Shown: positions 24,795 through 36,578, numbered from the stretch's first letter. The stretch is DNA of 64,000 nt from Manihot esculenta (GCF_001659605.2 NC_035177.2:7503827-7567826), one strand, 5' to 3'. A program made the numbers and translations. The notes: generated from the letters alone by a model not told the origin.

Positions 24795-27233
24795 TGTAAT
24801 ACCCGGCTCGTTCAGGCATCAGAATTCCTACCGTCCGGTGGAATATCTGATAGTGGACCTTCTGTGAAGGTTAGAGCAAGGGTAAAGGAAAGTGTTTTAA
24901 GTATTTGCATGGTTTTAAATGTAATCGGAAAGAGTTTTAAAGAGAAAAGGCTTTGGAGACAAAGGCCAGGTTCGGCCCCCGAATGTAAGTTCGGCCGCCG
25001 AAAATGCCCAATGTTCGGCCCCCGAAGGTTATGTTCGGCCCCCGAACGTTGCATGGTTTTGCATGCAGTTTCGGCTGCCGAAGCTGAGGAGGTTGGTTCG
25101 TTGTGGACACGCCTCAGTCCGTGGTTTGGCCAGGTGTTCACCTCCAGCTCATGAGCAGAGGGTAGGCCACGTCTCCCTTGACTCATCTGTAGGCTTTAAT
25201 CAGCTCATGCAGAGGGTTGGTCATTTGCAAAGGTTTGAACGTTTTGAGAGAAAAGAGAGAAAAGTGAGGTTGTGGTCATAGGTGAAGAGGAGTTGCTGTG
25301 TTGGCTGTTCCTCTTCTGGTTTCACGAGGTAAGGGAAGTTTTAAGCTTGTTTTAATGAGTTTTACCAGCTTTTCAAATGGTTCAGGGTAGAGTTGCATGG
25401 TTAGGGTTGAAAGCTTAGTTTTGATGCTTTAATGGCTTATGCATGAGTATGTGTTATGGTTGCTGTTTGTTGGGGTTAATAGGTAGTTTTGGACCCCTTG
25501 GAGCATATGCCAGAGTATATGCAAGTTGAGGAGTTGTGTCTGCATGATTGAGTAGAGTTGGTGCTTGGCAGGAGATGGTTGTGCACGAAGCTGAGTTCTG
25601 GATGAACTCAGGTTCGGCCGCCGAAGGGAGGATTCGGCCGCCGAACCCCTTGTGAAGGTAGTTTCGGCTGCCTAAGGTTGCCTCCGAAAGAAGGGACTTT
25701 CGGATCTGTCATGCACATTCGGCCGCCGAAGGTGCCGCCGAAGGTGTCCTGCCTAGCTTTTCCTTTGCATGTTTTCAGTGATTGTTCTATGAGCTTTTAG
25801 AGGGGTTTTGGGAAGATGGTTAAGAAGTTATAAAAGTATGGTTGACACCTCAATCGAGTCCTTTTGTGTAGGTTTGGACCCGACAGTTCAGGGAGGTTGT
25901 CAGGATTAGCAGGTTCAGAGTCAGTACAGTTTCTGCTTGAGGAGCAGAGGTGAGTAGAACTAAACTTAATCTTTTAGTAAAGAAACATAATGCTTTAGCA
26001 TAGTTCATGCATCATGAATGCTATGATATGTAATAGGGTGATTGCATTAGAATCACGAATATGAAGCATTGCATATTATTGTTGATTATGTGATCAGAGG
26101 TTAGGTGGACCCAGGCGACTCCAATAGCCTAAGCTTCGGCTCCTGTCATTGTGTCAGGTCAGTTGGGCAAGTACATGTTGGTATGCCCTGTGTAGCTCCT
26201 TTGGGGGGCCCAGTATTGACAGAGGGTATTTTTGGGGTCATGTCTACCTTAATGGAGATTGGACCAAGGCGACTTCACTAGCCCGTCGAGGGAGTTGTGG
26301 GGTCATGTCTAATCCATGATATATTGAGATGTTTGTTTGGTGATGCATTTTTCATATATAGTGCGTATGAATGAACTGTTTTCAGTGTTTCTACTCACTG
26401 GGCTTTAGAAGCTCATCCCTTTCCCTTAATCCCAGTTTTGCAGGTTCAGAGTAGCTGGGAAGGGCAGAAGTATCAGAGTTGCTAAAGGATTGCATGTGTA
26501 ATAGTTTAGTGTGGACATGATGTAAATTAAAGAGATATATGTTACAGAGGTAAAATGATGTAATAGATAGTTAGTAAGTCAGTATGTGAATGAGATAGAC
26601 TGTGCTTTTGCCTATAGTGTATGTTAATCCCTTGAGTATCTGCATGTATCCTGTTTTATAGTTTCTTGATGAGAAATGAGTCAGACCAGACTTAATATAT
26701 GTTGTGTTTCGAAAACCCAGTGAATTATAACTGTGAGGGAAGACAGGGATTAATTCCTTGGACCCAAGACCAGTGCAAGGAAAGACCAGGTTTGATTCCT
26801 GTGATCCATAGAGAGAGGCCACTAGAGAAGACCAGGTTTGATTCCTGTGACTCTATGGTAGCCAAGTTAACTTATGATATGCTGACCCTTACAGAGTGGG
26901 TTCTATGCTGCAGAGCGCATAGGGTATGGAGGTTACTTGGTAGAGTGTCACTGGTGTATTATAGATAGCCTGAGGGCTAGCTCAGATTAGTATATCTGAG
27001 TATTGTGGTTCATATGCATGGACCTACAGAGAGTGTTTTAAAGGTTAAGTCTGGTAGTTTTAAAGTTATATTTTACAGTTAGTAGTCCAGTCGGATCATG
27101 TATGGGATTTTACCAGGTACACAGAGTTCATAGCAGGCTTACTACGGGTTTAGGCGGCCTTAAGCCGATCTGGATCCTAGTGCCGAGCAGTTTGGGCCGT
27201 TACAGAGAGGGTACCGGTTTCCGGGCTGTTACA
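24795..27233 (+). repeat. LARD 5' LTR, copy 1
   Basis: TGTAATACCC...GCTGTTACA. Palindromic TTCGGCCGCCGAA clusters lie at about 24969-25085 and 25612-25745. Instead of the CCAGG...CCTGG units of the autonomous LTRs it has a different block at 26095-26300 and, near the 3' end, repeats of GACCAGGTTTGATTCCTGTG. Confidence 0.88.
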
Positions 27234-27234
27234 G

Positions 27235-27247
27235 TTGGTATCAGAGC
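27235..27247 (+). promoter_or_regulatory. Primer binding site of LARD copy 1
   Basis: TTGGTATCAGAGC one base after the LTR end, the same as in the autonomous Tekay elements, so the same tRNA primer would be used. Confidence 0.85.
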
Positions 27248-27538
27248 ATAGGGCCTCCTAAGTACGGTGTGTTGACCAATTTTGTTCAAGGATTAGAGAT
27301 CCCACATCGGAAAGAGGTTGCTTCAGTCAGAGTAAGGCAAAGCACAATAAGTAAAATCATGTCCACTAGGTTAAGATGTTAAGTTGTTTTGCATGCTGAT
27401 GTGAAATGCCCATGTATATAAACATGTGTATTGATGTTATGCTATGTATGCATGTATATCTTGTAAGTTCATGTGTTTTCATATGAACTCTATGTGTGCT
27501 AATGTTTGTTTCTTGTGGTGTTCTTCAGGATAGCTAAG

Positions 27539-28117
27539 ATGAGTGGTGTTAGTCCACAGATTGATTCAGATCCGTCTGAAGAATCGTTTGATGAAACGAG
27601 AGGAGGCATGGATCTAGGAAACAAGAGAGAGATAGAAGTAGATGCTCAAAGAAGGGATGTTGGTATACAGGTGAATATGGATGCTGCATCTTTAGAGGAT
27701 GCTCCGACCAAGGACTCTAGGATAGGAGAGAATGAACCCTCCACTTGGAGTACAGCTACCGCGAAAGGAGTGATGTGGGGGAAAACTAGTAAGAAAAAGG
27801 TGAGAGGTTTGAGACGGTCAAAGAAAAATAAGAGTCTAGGTGATGATGTTGGTCCAAGTTCTGGTATAGGCAAGCCACAATGTTTGAGGTGTGGTAGATT
27901 GCATAAGGGACTTTGTCTGGCAGGAACCACAGTTTGTTTTAGGTGTGGCCAGGAGGGGCATGTAGTTCGTGAGTGTCGTATGATGCCTTGGATGGTTCGG
28001 TCCCAGCGGTCTTTTTCAGGTAGAAAGGCTCAGCAGGGAATAGCCCCATTAGATCCAGTGCTGCCAGGTATGCTCTTTGTGCGAGTTTTGATATCTGTCT
28101 TGTTTTGTGGATCCTAG
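27539..28117 (+). CDS. Nucleocapsid-only mini-Gag of LARD element, copy 1
   Basis: A 192-residue product if translation starts at the ATG at 27539, which aligns with the KM(R/S) start of full-length Gag; an ATG 11 codons upstream (27506) precedes a likely splice-acceptor-like TTCTTCAG. The N-terminal half is acidic and unlike other Gag copies. A Lys/Arg-rich stretch (KTSKKKVRGLRRSKKNKS) at about residues 95-112 precedes two zinc knuckles, CLRCGRLHKGLC and [14 protein letters not shown], the nucleocapsid signature. The capsid domain of Tekay Gag is absent, and the frame ends shortly after the knuckles. A second copy at 34557-35135 keeps the frame open. It probably binds its own RNA; this function is inferred, and expression is unknown. 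Confidence 0.6.
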   Translation: MSGVSPQIDSDPSEESFDETRGGMDLGNKREIEVDAQRRDVGIQVNMDAASLEDAPTKDSRIGENEPSTWSTATAKGVMWGKTSKKKVRGLRRSKKNKSLGDDVGPSSGIGKPQCLRCGRLHKGLCLAGTTVCFRCGQEGHVVRECRMMPWMVRSQRSFSGRKAQQGIAPLDPVLPGMLFVRVLISVLFCGS

Positions 28118-29508
28118 TAGGATTGAACGTAACAGAAGGGAATAGAGGTACATGGTCAGATTGTTAGGAGATCATAATGTTTCAGGTGTCTCTAAACTCA
28201 GGCATAGTGAGAATGGTTTTCTTACGAAAGCGTAAAAGAGTAAAGTAAACAAGCTAAAGCAGAAAACAGAACAAGAGACAGAAAACGAAGAACAAGGAAT
28301 AGGTCAGAGTAAGCTAAGAGTAAAGTCAACGAAAAGGTTAGAGTTGTCTGGGACTGGATGGTAGGTGAGGCAGAGAAAAAGGGTTAGCTTTTTCCGTAGA
28401 TTCCCGAGGGAAGTTCCATTTGCTTTAGTTTGGATCTTTATCCTGACATCGTATAGCCTAACACATTAAGCACGGTGACGTTAGATACGTTCACCTAGAA
28501 GTGCTCAGATGTGTACGTTAGTGGTTTTGACCCCCAGTGTTTCGCTTTCCTTGTTGATGTGAGCCGTTGATAGGATTGGGTTTGATGACTTCTGGGCTTA
28601 GAGTGTTTTCCTTGGGTCAGTGGACCTGAGAGTGTGATCCATCTGATGCAAAGTCAGTCAGTTCAGTTCAGAGTTAGTGGTGGGTAGATGCGATCCAGCT
28701 GACCTTATGGTTCTAGATTTGACTGTGTGATGTCATTCTAGGGCGGATTGAGGCATTACTCACGGTACTACCTGTGTCCGTAGAGACAAGGTAGGAGAGT
28801 TTCTAGTTGAAGATGGATCAGAGTAGTCCTTTTAGGGGGACAGAGTATAGCTGCCTAGAAGTTGATGTCAGCCCTACAGGCTCATAGTTTCTCAGGAAAG
28901 GTTACAGAGGGTTGTTTTAGCTCTTGTGAGCAAGTTTGTCAGGACAGGGAATCAGCCTCAGTGCCCTTTTCTAGTACGTTCTAGATGTTTCCCAGATAGG
29001 CTGTCAGGTTTACCATCTGTCAGGGAGGTAGAGTGGGAATGAGAATGGTATCTGGACGCAGAACCATTGTTTCCTTTCTTTCCTCTACAGAATGGCACCT
29101 GCAGAGAGAGAGCTAAGAGTTGTCAGAATAGTGAAAAGAGGCTTGGTAGATAAGGTTTTATCTGACTTAGTACTTCACCCTGGTTTATGTACCAGTTGGT
29201 GTGGGAAACGAAAGGTGAATCCTTAAGGTTTTGTTCTCATAGAACAGTAAACCAGTGAGTTGCCGTTGATAAGTAAGTACCAAGTGTTGCTAGTTAAGCT
29301 TGATTGTGATAGTATAATCAGAGAGTTGGCTGCTGCCAGTTGCGAGTTTGGAAACAAAGGTTAGAAACAAGAATAGTTAATAACAGTTAAAGAGAAAAAG
29401 GAATAAGGATCAGAGTAGCGCAGCGAAAGCTGTGGAGTTTAGTTCTTGTTTGTTCTTGTTTGTTTGTGTTTAACATTCGAGGACGAATGTTTTATAAGGG
29501 GGGAAGAA
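28118..29508 (+). pseudogene. Decayed pol remnant, hairpin and polypurine tract of LARD copy 1
   Basis: No long frame is open. Phrases of Tekay pol remain in order: the protease-downstream segment near 28570-28760, the linker near 28830-28990, and an RT start near 29155-29285 recognisable by the stretch corresponding to [11 protein letters not shown]...RQLNKV. They are full of small insertions and deletions. The rest of RT, RNase H and integrase is gone. A purine-rich tail leads to the perfect hairpin at 29472-29491 and the AAGGGGGGAAGAA polypurine tract before the LTR at 29509. The same decay is seen in copy 2 (35136-36578). Confidence 0.7.
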
Positions 29509-31947
29509 TGTAATACCCGGCTCGTTCAGGCATCAGAATTCCTACCGTCCGGTGGAATATCTGATAGTGGACCTTCTGTGAAGGTTAGAGCAAGGGTAAA
29601 GGAAAGTGTTTTAAGTATTTGCATGGTTTTAAATGTAATCGGAAAGAGTTTTAAAGAGAAAAGGCTTTGGAGACAAAGGCCAGGTTCGGCCCCCGAATGT
29701 AAGTTCGGCCGCCGAAAATGCCCAATGTTCGGCCCCCGAAGGTTATGTTCGGCCCCCGAACGTTGCATGGTTTTGCATGCAGTTTCGGCTGCCGAAGCTG
29801 AGGAGGTTGGTTCGTTGTGGACACGCCTCAGTCCGTGGTTTGGCCAGGTGTTCACCTCCAGCTCATGAGCAGAGGGTAGGCCACGTCTCCCTTGACTCAT
29901 CTGTAGGCTTTAATCAGCTCATGCAGAGGGTTGGTCATTTGCAAAGGTTTGAACGTTTTGAGAGAAAAGAGAGAAAAGTGAGGTTGTGGTCATAGGTGAA
30001 GAGGAGTTGCTGTGTTGGCTGTTCCTCTTCTGGTTTCACGAGGTAAGGGAAGTTTTAAGCTTGTTTTAATGAGTTTTACCAGCTTTTCAAATGGTTCAGG
30101 GTAGAGTTGCATGGTTAGGGTTGAAAGCTTAGTTTTGATGCTTTAATGGCTTATGCATGAGTATGTGTTATGGTTGCTGTTTGTTGGGGTTAATAGGTAG
30201 TTTTGGACCCCTTGGAGCATATGCCAGAGTATATGCAAGTTGAGGAGTTGTGTCTGCATGATTGAGTAGAGTTGGTGCTTGGCAGGAGATGGTTGTGCAC
30301 GAAGCTGAGTTCTGGATGAACTCAGGTTCGGCCGCCGAAGGGAGGATTCGGCCGCCGAACCCCTTGTGAAGGTAGTTTCGGCTGCCTAAGGTTGCCTCCG
30401 AAAGAATGGACTTTCGGATCTGTCCTGCACATTCGGCCGCCGAAGGTGCCGCCGAAGGTGTCCTGCCTAGCTTTTCCTTTGCATGTTTTCAGTGATTGTT
30501 CTATGAGCTTTTAGAGGGGTTTTGGGAAGATGGTTTAAGAGTTATAAGAGTATGGTTGACACCTCAATCGAGTCCTTTTGTGTCAGGATTGGACCCGACA
30601 GTTCAGGGAGGTCGTCAGGATTAGCAGGTTCAGAGTCAGTCAGGTTTCTGCTTGAGGAGCAGAGGTGAGTAGAACTAAACTTAATCTTTTAGTAAAGAAA
30701 CATAATGCTTTAGCATAGTTCATGCATCATGAATGCTATGATATGTATTAGGGTGATTGCATTAGAATCACGAATATGAAGCATTGCATATTATTGTTGA
30801 TTATGTGATCAGAGGTTAGGTGGACCCAGGCGACTCCAATAGCCTAAGCTTCGGCTCCTGTCATTGTGTCAGGTCAGTTGGGCAAGTACATGTTGGTATG
30901 CCCTGTGTAGCTCCTTTGGGGGGCCCAGTATTGACAGAGGGTATTTTTGGGGTCATGTCTACCTTAATGGAGATTGGACCAAGGCGACTTCACTAGCCCG
31001 TCGAGGGAGTTGTGGGGTCATGTCTAATCCATGATATATTGAGATGTTTGTTTGGTGATGCATTTTCATATATAGTGCGTATGAATGAACTGTTTTCAGT
31101 GTTTCTACTCACTGGGCTTTAGAAGCTCATCCCTTTCCCTTAATCCCAGTTTTGCAGGTTCAGAGTAGCTGGGAAGGGCAGAAGTATCAGAGTTGCTAAA
31201 GGATTGCATGTGTAATAGTTTAGTGTGGACATGATGTAAATTAAAGAGATATATGTTACAGAGGTAAAATGATGTAATAGATAGTTAGTAAGTCAGTATG
31301 TGAATGAGATAGACTGTGCTTTTGCCTATAGTGTATGTTAATCCCTTGAGTATCTGCATGTATCCTGTTTTATAGTTTCTTGATGAGAACTGAGTCAGAC
31401 CAGACTTAATATATGTTGTGTTTCGAAAACCCAGTGAATTATAACTGTGAGGGAAGACAGGGATTAATTCCGTGGACCCAAGACCAGTGCAAGGAAAGAC
31501 CAGGTTTGATTCCTGTGATCCATAGAGAGAGGCCACTAGAGAAGACCAGGTTTGATTCCTGTGACTCTATGGTAGCCAAGTTAACTTATGATATGCTGAC
31601 CCTTACAGAGTGGGTTCTATGCTGCAGAGCGCATAGGGTATGGAGGTTACTTGGTAGAGTGTCACTGGTGTATTATAGATAGCCTGAGGGCTAGCTCAGA
31701 TTAGTATATCTGAGTATTGTGGTTCATATGCATGGACCTACAGAGAGTGTTTTAAAGGTTAAGTCTGGTAGTTTTAAAGTTATATTTTACAGTTAGTAGT
31801 CCAGTCGGATCATGTATGGGATTTTACCAGGTACACAGAGTTCATAGCAGGCTTACTACGGGTTTAGGCGGCCTTAAGCCGATCTGGATCCTAGTGCCGA
31901 GCAGTTTGGGCCGTTACAGAGAGGGTACCGGTTTCCGGGCTGTTACA
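29509..31947 (+). repeat. LARD 3' LTR, copy 1
   Basis: Same length and structure as 24795-27233, ending GCTGTTACA at 31947. It is followed not by host DNA or a primer site but directly by the interior of another LTR of the same family. Confidence 0.88.
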
Positions 31948-34250
31948 GTGTTTTGAAGAGAAAAGGCTTTGGAGACAAAGGCCAGGTTCGGCCCCCGAAT
32001 GTTAAGTTCGGCCGCCGAAAGTGCCCAATGTTCGGCCCCCGAAGGTTATGTTCGGCCCCCGAACGTTGCATGGTTTTGCATGCAGTTTCGGCTGCCGAAG
32101 CTGAGGAGGTTGGTTCGTTGTGGACACGCCTCAGTCCGTGGTTTGGCCAGGTGTTCACCTCCAGCTCATGAGCAGAGGGTAGGCCACGTCTCCTTTGACT
32201 CATCTGTAGGCTTTAATCAGCTCATGCAGAGGGTTGGTCATTTGCAAAGGTTTGAACGTTTTGAGAGAAAAGAGAGAAAAGTGAGGTTGTGGTCATAGGT
32301 GAAGAGGAGTTGCTGTGTTGGCTGTTCCTCTTCTGGTTTCACGAGGTAAGGGAAGTTTTAAGCTTGTTTTAATGAGTTTTAACAGCTTTTCAAATGGTTC
32401 AGGGTAGAGTTGCATGGTTAGGGTTGAAAGCTTAGTTTTGATGCTTTAATGGCTTATGCATGAGTATGTGTTATGGTTGCTGTTTGTTGGGGTTAATAGG
32501 TAGTTTTGGACCCCTTGGAGCATATGCCAGAGTATATGCAAGTTGAGGAGTTGTGTCTGCATGATTGAGTAGAGTTGGTGCTTGGCAGGAGATGGTTGTG
32601 CACGAAGCTGAGTTCTGGATGAACTCAGGTTCGGCCGCCGAAGGGAGGATTCGGCCGCCGAACCCCTTGTGAAGGTAGTTTCGGCTGCCTAAGGTTGCCT
32701 CCGAAAGAATGGACTTTCGGATCTGTCCTGCACATTCGGCCGCCGAAGGTGCCGCCGAAGGTGTCCTGCCTAGCTTTTCCTTTGCATGTTTTCAGTATTT
32801 GTTCTATGAGCTTTTAGAGGGGTTTTGGGAAGATGTTTAAGAGTTAATAAGAGTATGTTTGACACCTCAATCGAGTCCTTTTGATTCAGGATTGGACCCG
32901 ACAGTTCAGGGAGGTCGTCAGGATTAGCAGTTTCAGAGTCAGTCAGGTTTCTGCTTGAGGAGCAGAGGTGAGTAGAACTAAACTTAATCTTTTAGTAAAG
33001 AAACATAATGCTTTAGCATAGTTCATGCATCATGAATGCTATGATATGTATTAGGGTGATTGCATTAGAATCACGAATATGAAGCATTGCATATTATTGT
33101 TGATTATGTGATCAGAGGTTAGGTGGACCCAGGCGACTCCAATAGCCTAAGCTTCGGCTCCTGTCATTGTGTCAGGTCAGTTGGGCAAGTACATGTTGGT
33201 ATGCCCTGTGTAGCTCCTTTGGGGGGCCCAGTATTGACAGAGGGTATTTTTGGGGTCATGTCTACCTTAATGGAGATTGGACCAAGGCGACTTCACTAGC
33301 CCGTCGAGGGAGTTGTGGGGTCATGTCTAATCCATGATATATTGAGATGTTTGTTTGGTGATGCATTTTCATATATAGTGCGTATGAATGAACTGTTTTC
33401 AGTGTTTCTACTCACTGGGCTTTAGAAGCTCATCCCTTTCCCTTAATCCCAGTTTTGCAGGTTCAGAGTAGCTGGGAAGGGCAGAAGTATCAGAGTTGCT
33501 AAAGGATTGCATGTGTAATAGTTTAGTGTGGACATGATGTAAATTAAAGAGATATATGTTACAGAGGTAAAATGATGTAATAGATAGTTAGTAAGTCAGT
33601 ATGTGAATGAGATAGACTGTGCTTTTGCCTATAGTGTATGTTAATCCCTTGAGTATCTGCATGTATCCTGTTTTATAGTTTCTTGATGAGAAATGAGTCA
33701 GACCAGACTTAATATATGTTGTGTTTCGAAAACCCAGTGAATTATAACTGTGAGGGAAGACAGGGATTAATTCCTTGGACCCAAGACCAGTGCAAGGAAA
33801 GACCAGGTTTGATTCCTGTGATCCATAGAGAGAGGCCACTAGAGAAGACCAGGTTTGATTCCTGTGACTCTATGGTAGCCAAGTTAACTTATGATATGCT
33901 GACCCTTACAGAGTGGGTTCTATGCTGCAGAGCGCATAGGGTATGGAGGTTACTTGGTAGAGTGTCACTGGTGTATTATAGATAGCCTGAGGGCTAGCTC
34001 AGATTAGTATATCTGAGTATTGTGGTTCATATGCATGGACCTACAGAGAGTGTTTTAAAGGTTAAGTCTGGTAGTTTTAAAGTTATATTTTACAGTTAGT
34101 AGTCCAGTCGGATCATGTATGGGATTTTACCAGGTACACAGAGTTCATAGCAGGCTTACTACGGGTTTAGGCGGCCTTAAGCCGATCTGGATCCTAGTGC
34201 CGAGCAGTTTGGGCCGTTACAGAGAGGGTACCGGTTTCCGGGCTGTTACA
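31948..34250 (+). repeat. LARD 5' LTR, copy 2, first 139 bases missing
   Basis: Begins GTGTTTTGAAGAG, which corresponds to 36718 in the complete LTR. From there to GTTACA at 34250 it matches that LTR throughout. The missing start includes TGTAATACCC, so this LTR could not be recognised by integrase at its left end. Confidence 0.85.
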
Positions 34251-34251
34251 G

Positions 34252-34264
34252 TTGGTATCAGAGC
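34252..34264 (+). promoter_or_regulatory. Primer binding site of LARD copy 2
   Basis: TTGGTATCAGAGC one base after the LTR end. Confidence 0.85.
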
Positions 34265-34556
34265 ATAGGGCCTCCTAAGTACGGTGTGTTGACCAATTTT
34301 GTTCAAGGATTAGAGATCCCACATCGGAAAGAGGTTGCGTCAGTCAGAGTAAGGCAAAGCACAATAAGTAAAGTCATGTCCACTAGGCTAAGATGTTAAG
34401 TTGTTTTGCATGCTGATGTGAAATGCCCATGAATATAAGCATGTGCATTACTGTTATGCTATGTATGCATGTATATGTTGGTAGGTTCATGTGTTTTCAT
34501 ATGAATTTTATGTGTGCTAATGTTTGTTTCTTGTGGTGTTCTTCAGGATAGCTAAG

Positions 34557-35135
34557 ATGAGTAGTGTTAGTCGCTCTGTGGAGTCAGATCCGTCTGAAGA
34601 ATCTTTTGATGAAAATAGAGGAGGCATGGATCTAGGAAATAAGAGAGAGATAGAAGTAGATGTTCAAAGAAGGGATGTTGGTATACAGGTGAATATGGAT
34701 GCTGCATCTTTAGAGGATGCTCCGACCAAGGACTCTAGGATAGGAGAGAATGAACCCTCCACTTGGAGTACAGCTACCGCGAAAGGAGTGATGTGGGGGA
34801 AAACTAGTAAGAAAAAGGTGAGAGGTTTGAGACGGTCAAAGAAAAATAAGAGTCTAGGTGATGATGTTGGTCCAAGTTCTGGTATAGGCAAGCCACAATG
34901 TTTGAGGTGTGGTAGATTGCATAAGGGACTTTGTCTGGCAGGAACCACAGTTTGTTTTAGGTGTGGCCAGGAGGGGCATGTAGTTCGTGAGTGTCGTATG
35001 ATGCCTTGGATGGTTCGGTCCCAGCGGTCTTTTTCAGGTAGAAAGGCTCAGCAGGGAATAGCCCCATTAGATCCAGTGCTGCCAGGTATGCTCTGTTTGA
35101 GAGTTTTGATATCTGTCTTGTTTTGTGGATCCTAG
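34557..35135 (+). CDS. Nucleocapsid-only mini-Gag of LARD element, copy 2
   Basis: 192 residues from the ATG at 34557, chosen as in copy 1. Zinc knuckles and the basic stretch are unchanged. The differences from copy 1 cluster in the first 12 residues (SSVSRSVESD against SGVSPQIDSD), with a few later single changes (ET to EN, A to V, MLFV to MLCL). The frame stays open although the pol remnant just downstream is riddled with indels in both copies. That contrast suggests either selection on the frame or very recent common origin. Recent origin is also supported by the near-identity of the whole element. Confidence 0.6.
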   Translation: MSSVSRSVESDPSEESFDENRGGMDLGNKREIEVDVQRRDVGIQVNMDAASLEDAPTKDSRIGENEPSTWSTATAKGVMWGKTSKKKVRGLRRSKKNKSLGDDVGPSSGIGKPQCLRCGRLHKGLCLAGTTVCFRCGQEGHVVRECRMMPWMVRSQRSFSGRKAQQGIAPLDPVLPGMLCLRVLISVLFCGS

Positions 35136-36578
35136 TAGGATTGAACGGAACAGAATGTAATCGAGGTACATGTTCAGAATACAAAGTGAAAGAGAGATAG
35201 AATTTCAGAAAAGAGTTAGAAAGAGAGAATTGTTATGAGATCATAATGTTTCAGGTGTTTCTAAACCCAGGTATAGTGAGAATGGTTTTCTTACGAAAGA
35301 GTAAAAAGAGTAAAGTAAACAAGAGTAAGCAGAAAACAGAACAAGAGACAGAAAACTAAGAGCAAGTAATAGGTCAGAGTAAGATAAGAGTAAAGGCAAA
35401 AAGAAAAGGTTAAAGTTGTCTGGGAATGGATGGTAGTTGAGGCAGAGAAAAAGGGTTAGCTCTTGCTGTAGATTCCCGAGGGAAGTTCCATTTGCTTCCG
35501 TTTGGATCTTTCTCCTGACATCGTATAGCCTAACACATTAAGCACGGTGACGTCAGATACGTTCACCTAGAAGTGCTCAGATGTGTAAGTTAGTGGTTTT
35601 GACCCCCAGTGTTTCGTTTTCCTTGTTGGTGTGAGCCGTTGATAGGATTGGGTTTGATGACTTCTGGGCTTAGAGTGTTTTCCTTGGGTCAGTGGACCTG
35701 AGAGTGTGATCCATCTGATGCAGAGTCAGTTAGTTCAGTTCAGAGTTAGTGGTGAGTAGATGCGATCCAGCTGACCTTATGGTTCTAGATTTGACTGTGT
35801 GATGTCATTCTAGGGCGGATTGATGCATTACTCCTGGTACTACCGGTGTCCGCAGAGACAAGGTAGGAGAGGTTATAGTTGAAGATGGATCAGAGTAGTC
35901 CTTTTAGGGGGACATAGTATAGCTGCCTAGAAGTTGATGTCAGCCCTACAGGCTCATAGTTTCTCAGGAAAGGTTACAGAGGGTTGTTTTAGCTCTTGTG
36001 AGCAAGTTTGTCAGGACAGGGAATCAGCCTCAGTGCCTTTTCTAGTACGTTCTCGATGTTTCCCAGATAGGCTGTCAGGTTTACCATCTGTCAGGGAGGT
36101 AGAGTGGGAATGAGAATGGTATCTGGACGCAGAACCATTGTTTCCTTTCTTTCCTCTACAGAATGGCACCTGCAGAGAGAGAGCTAAGAGTTGTCAGAAT
36201 AGTGAAAAGAGGCTTGGTAGATAAGGTTTTATCTGACTTAGTACTTCACCCTGGTTTATGTACCAGTTGGTGTGGGAAACGAAAGGTGAATCCTTAAGGT
36301 TTTGTTCTCATAGAACAGTAAACCAGTGAGTTGCAGTTGATAAGTAAGTACCAAGTGTTGCTAGTTAAGCTTGATTGTGATAGTATAATCAGAGAGTTGG
36401 CTGCTGCCAGTTGCGAGTTTGGAAACAAAGGTTAGAAACAAGAATAGTTAATAACAGTTAAAGAGAAAAAGGAATAAGGATCAGCGGAGCGCAGCGAAAG
36501 CTGTGGAGTCTAGATCTTGTTTGTTCTTGTTTGTGTTTTAACATTCGAGGACGAATGTTTTTTTTAAGGGGGGAAGAA
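35136..36578 (+). pseudogene. Decayed pol remnant, hairpin and polypurine tract of LARD copy 2
   Basis: Same order of protease, linker and RT scraps as copy 1, with nearly all the same indels, so the decay predates the split of the two copies. It has about 50 extra bases after the mini-Gag (35155-35225). The hairpin is at 36540-36559 and the G-rich polypurine tract at about 36566-36578. Confidence 0.7.

Larger units (their letters stand above)
24795..31947 (+). mobile_element. Non-autonomous LARD-like Tekay derivative, copy 1
   Basis: LTR (24795-27233), primer site, mini-Gag frame, decayed pol, polypurine tract, LTR (29509-31947). Both LTRs are 2439 bases long; I count roughly 15 differences between them by eye. 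The internal region is only 2275 bases, so no enzyme domain can be complete. Flanks (TAGGG left, GTGTT right) do not form a target duplicate. Confidence 0.85.
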
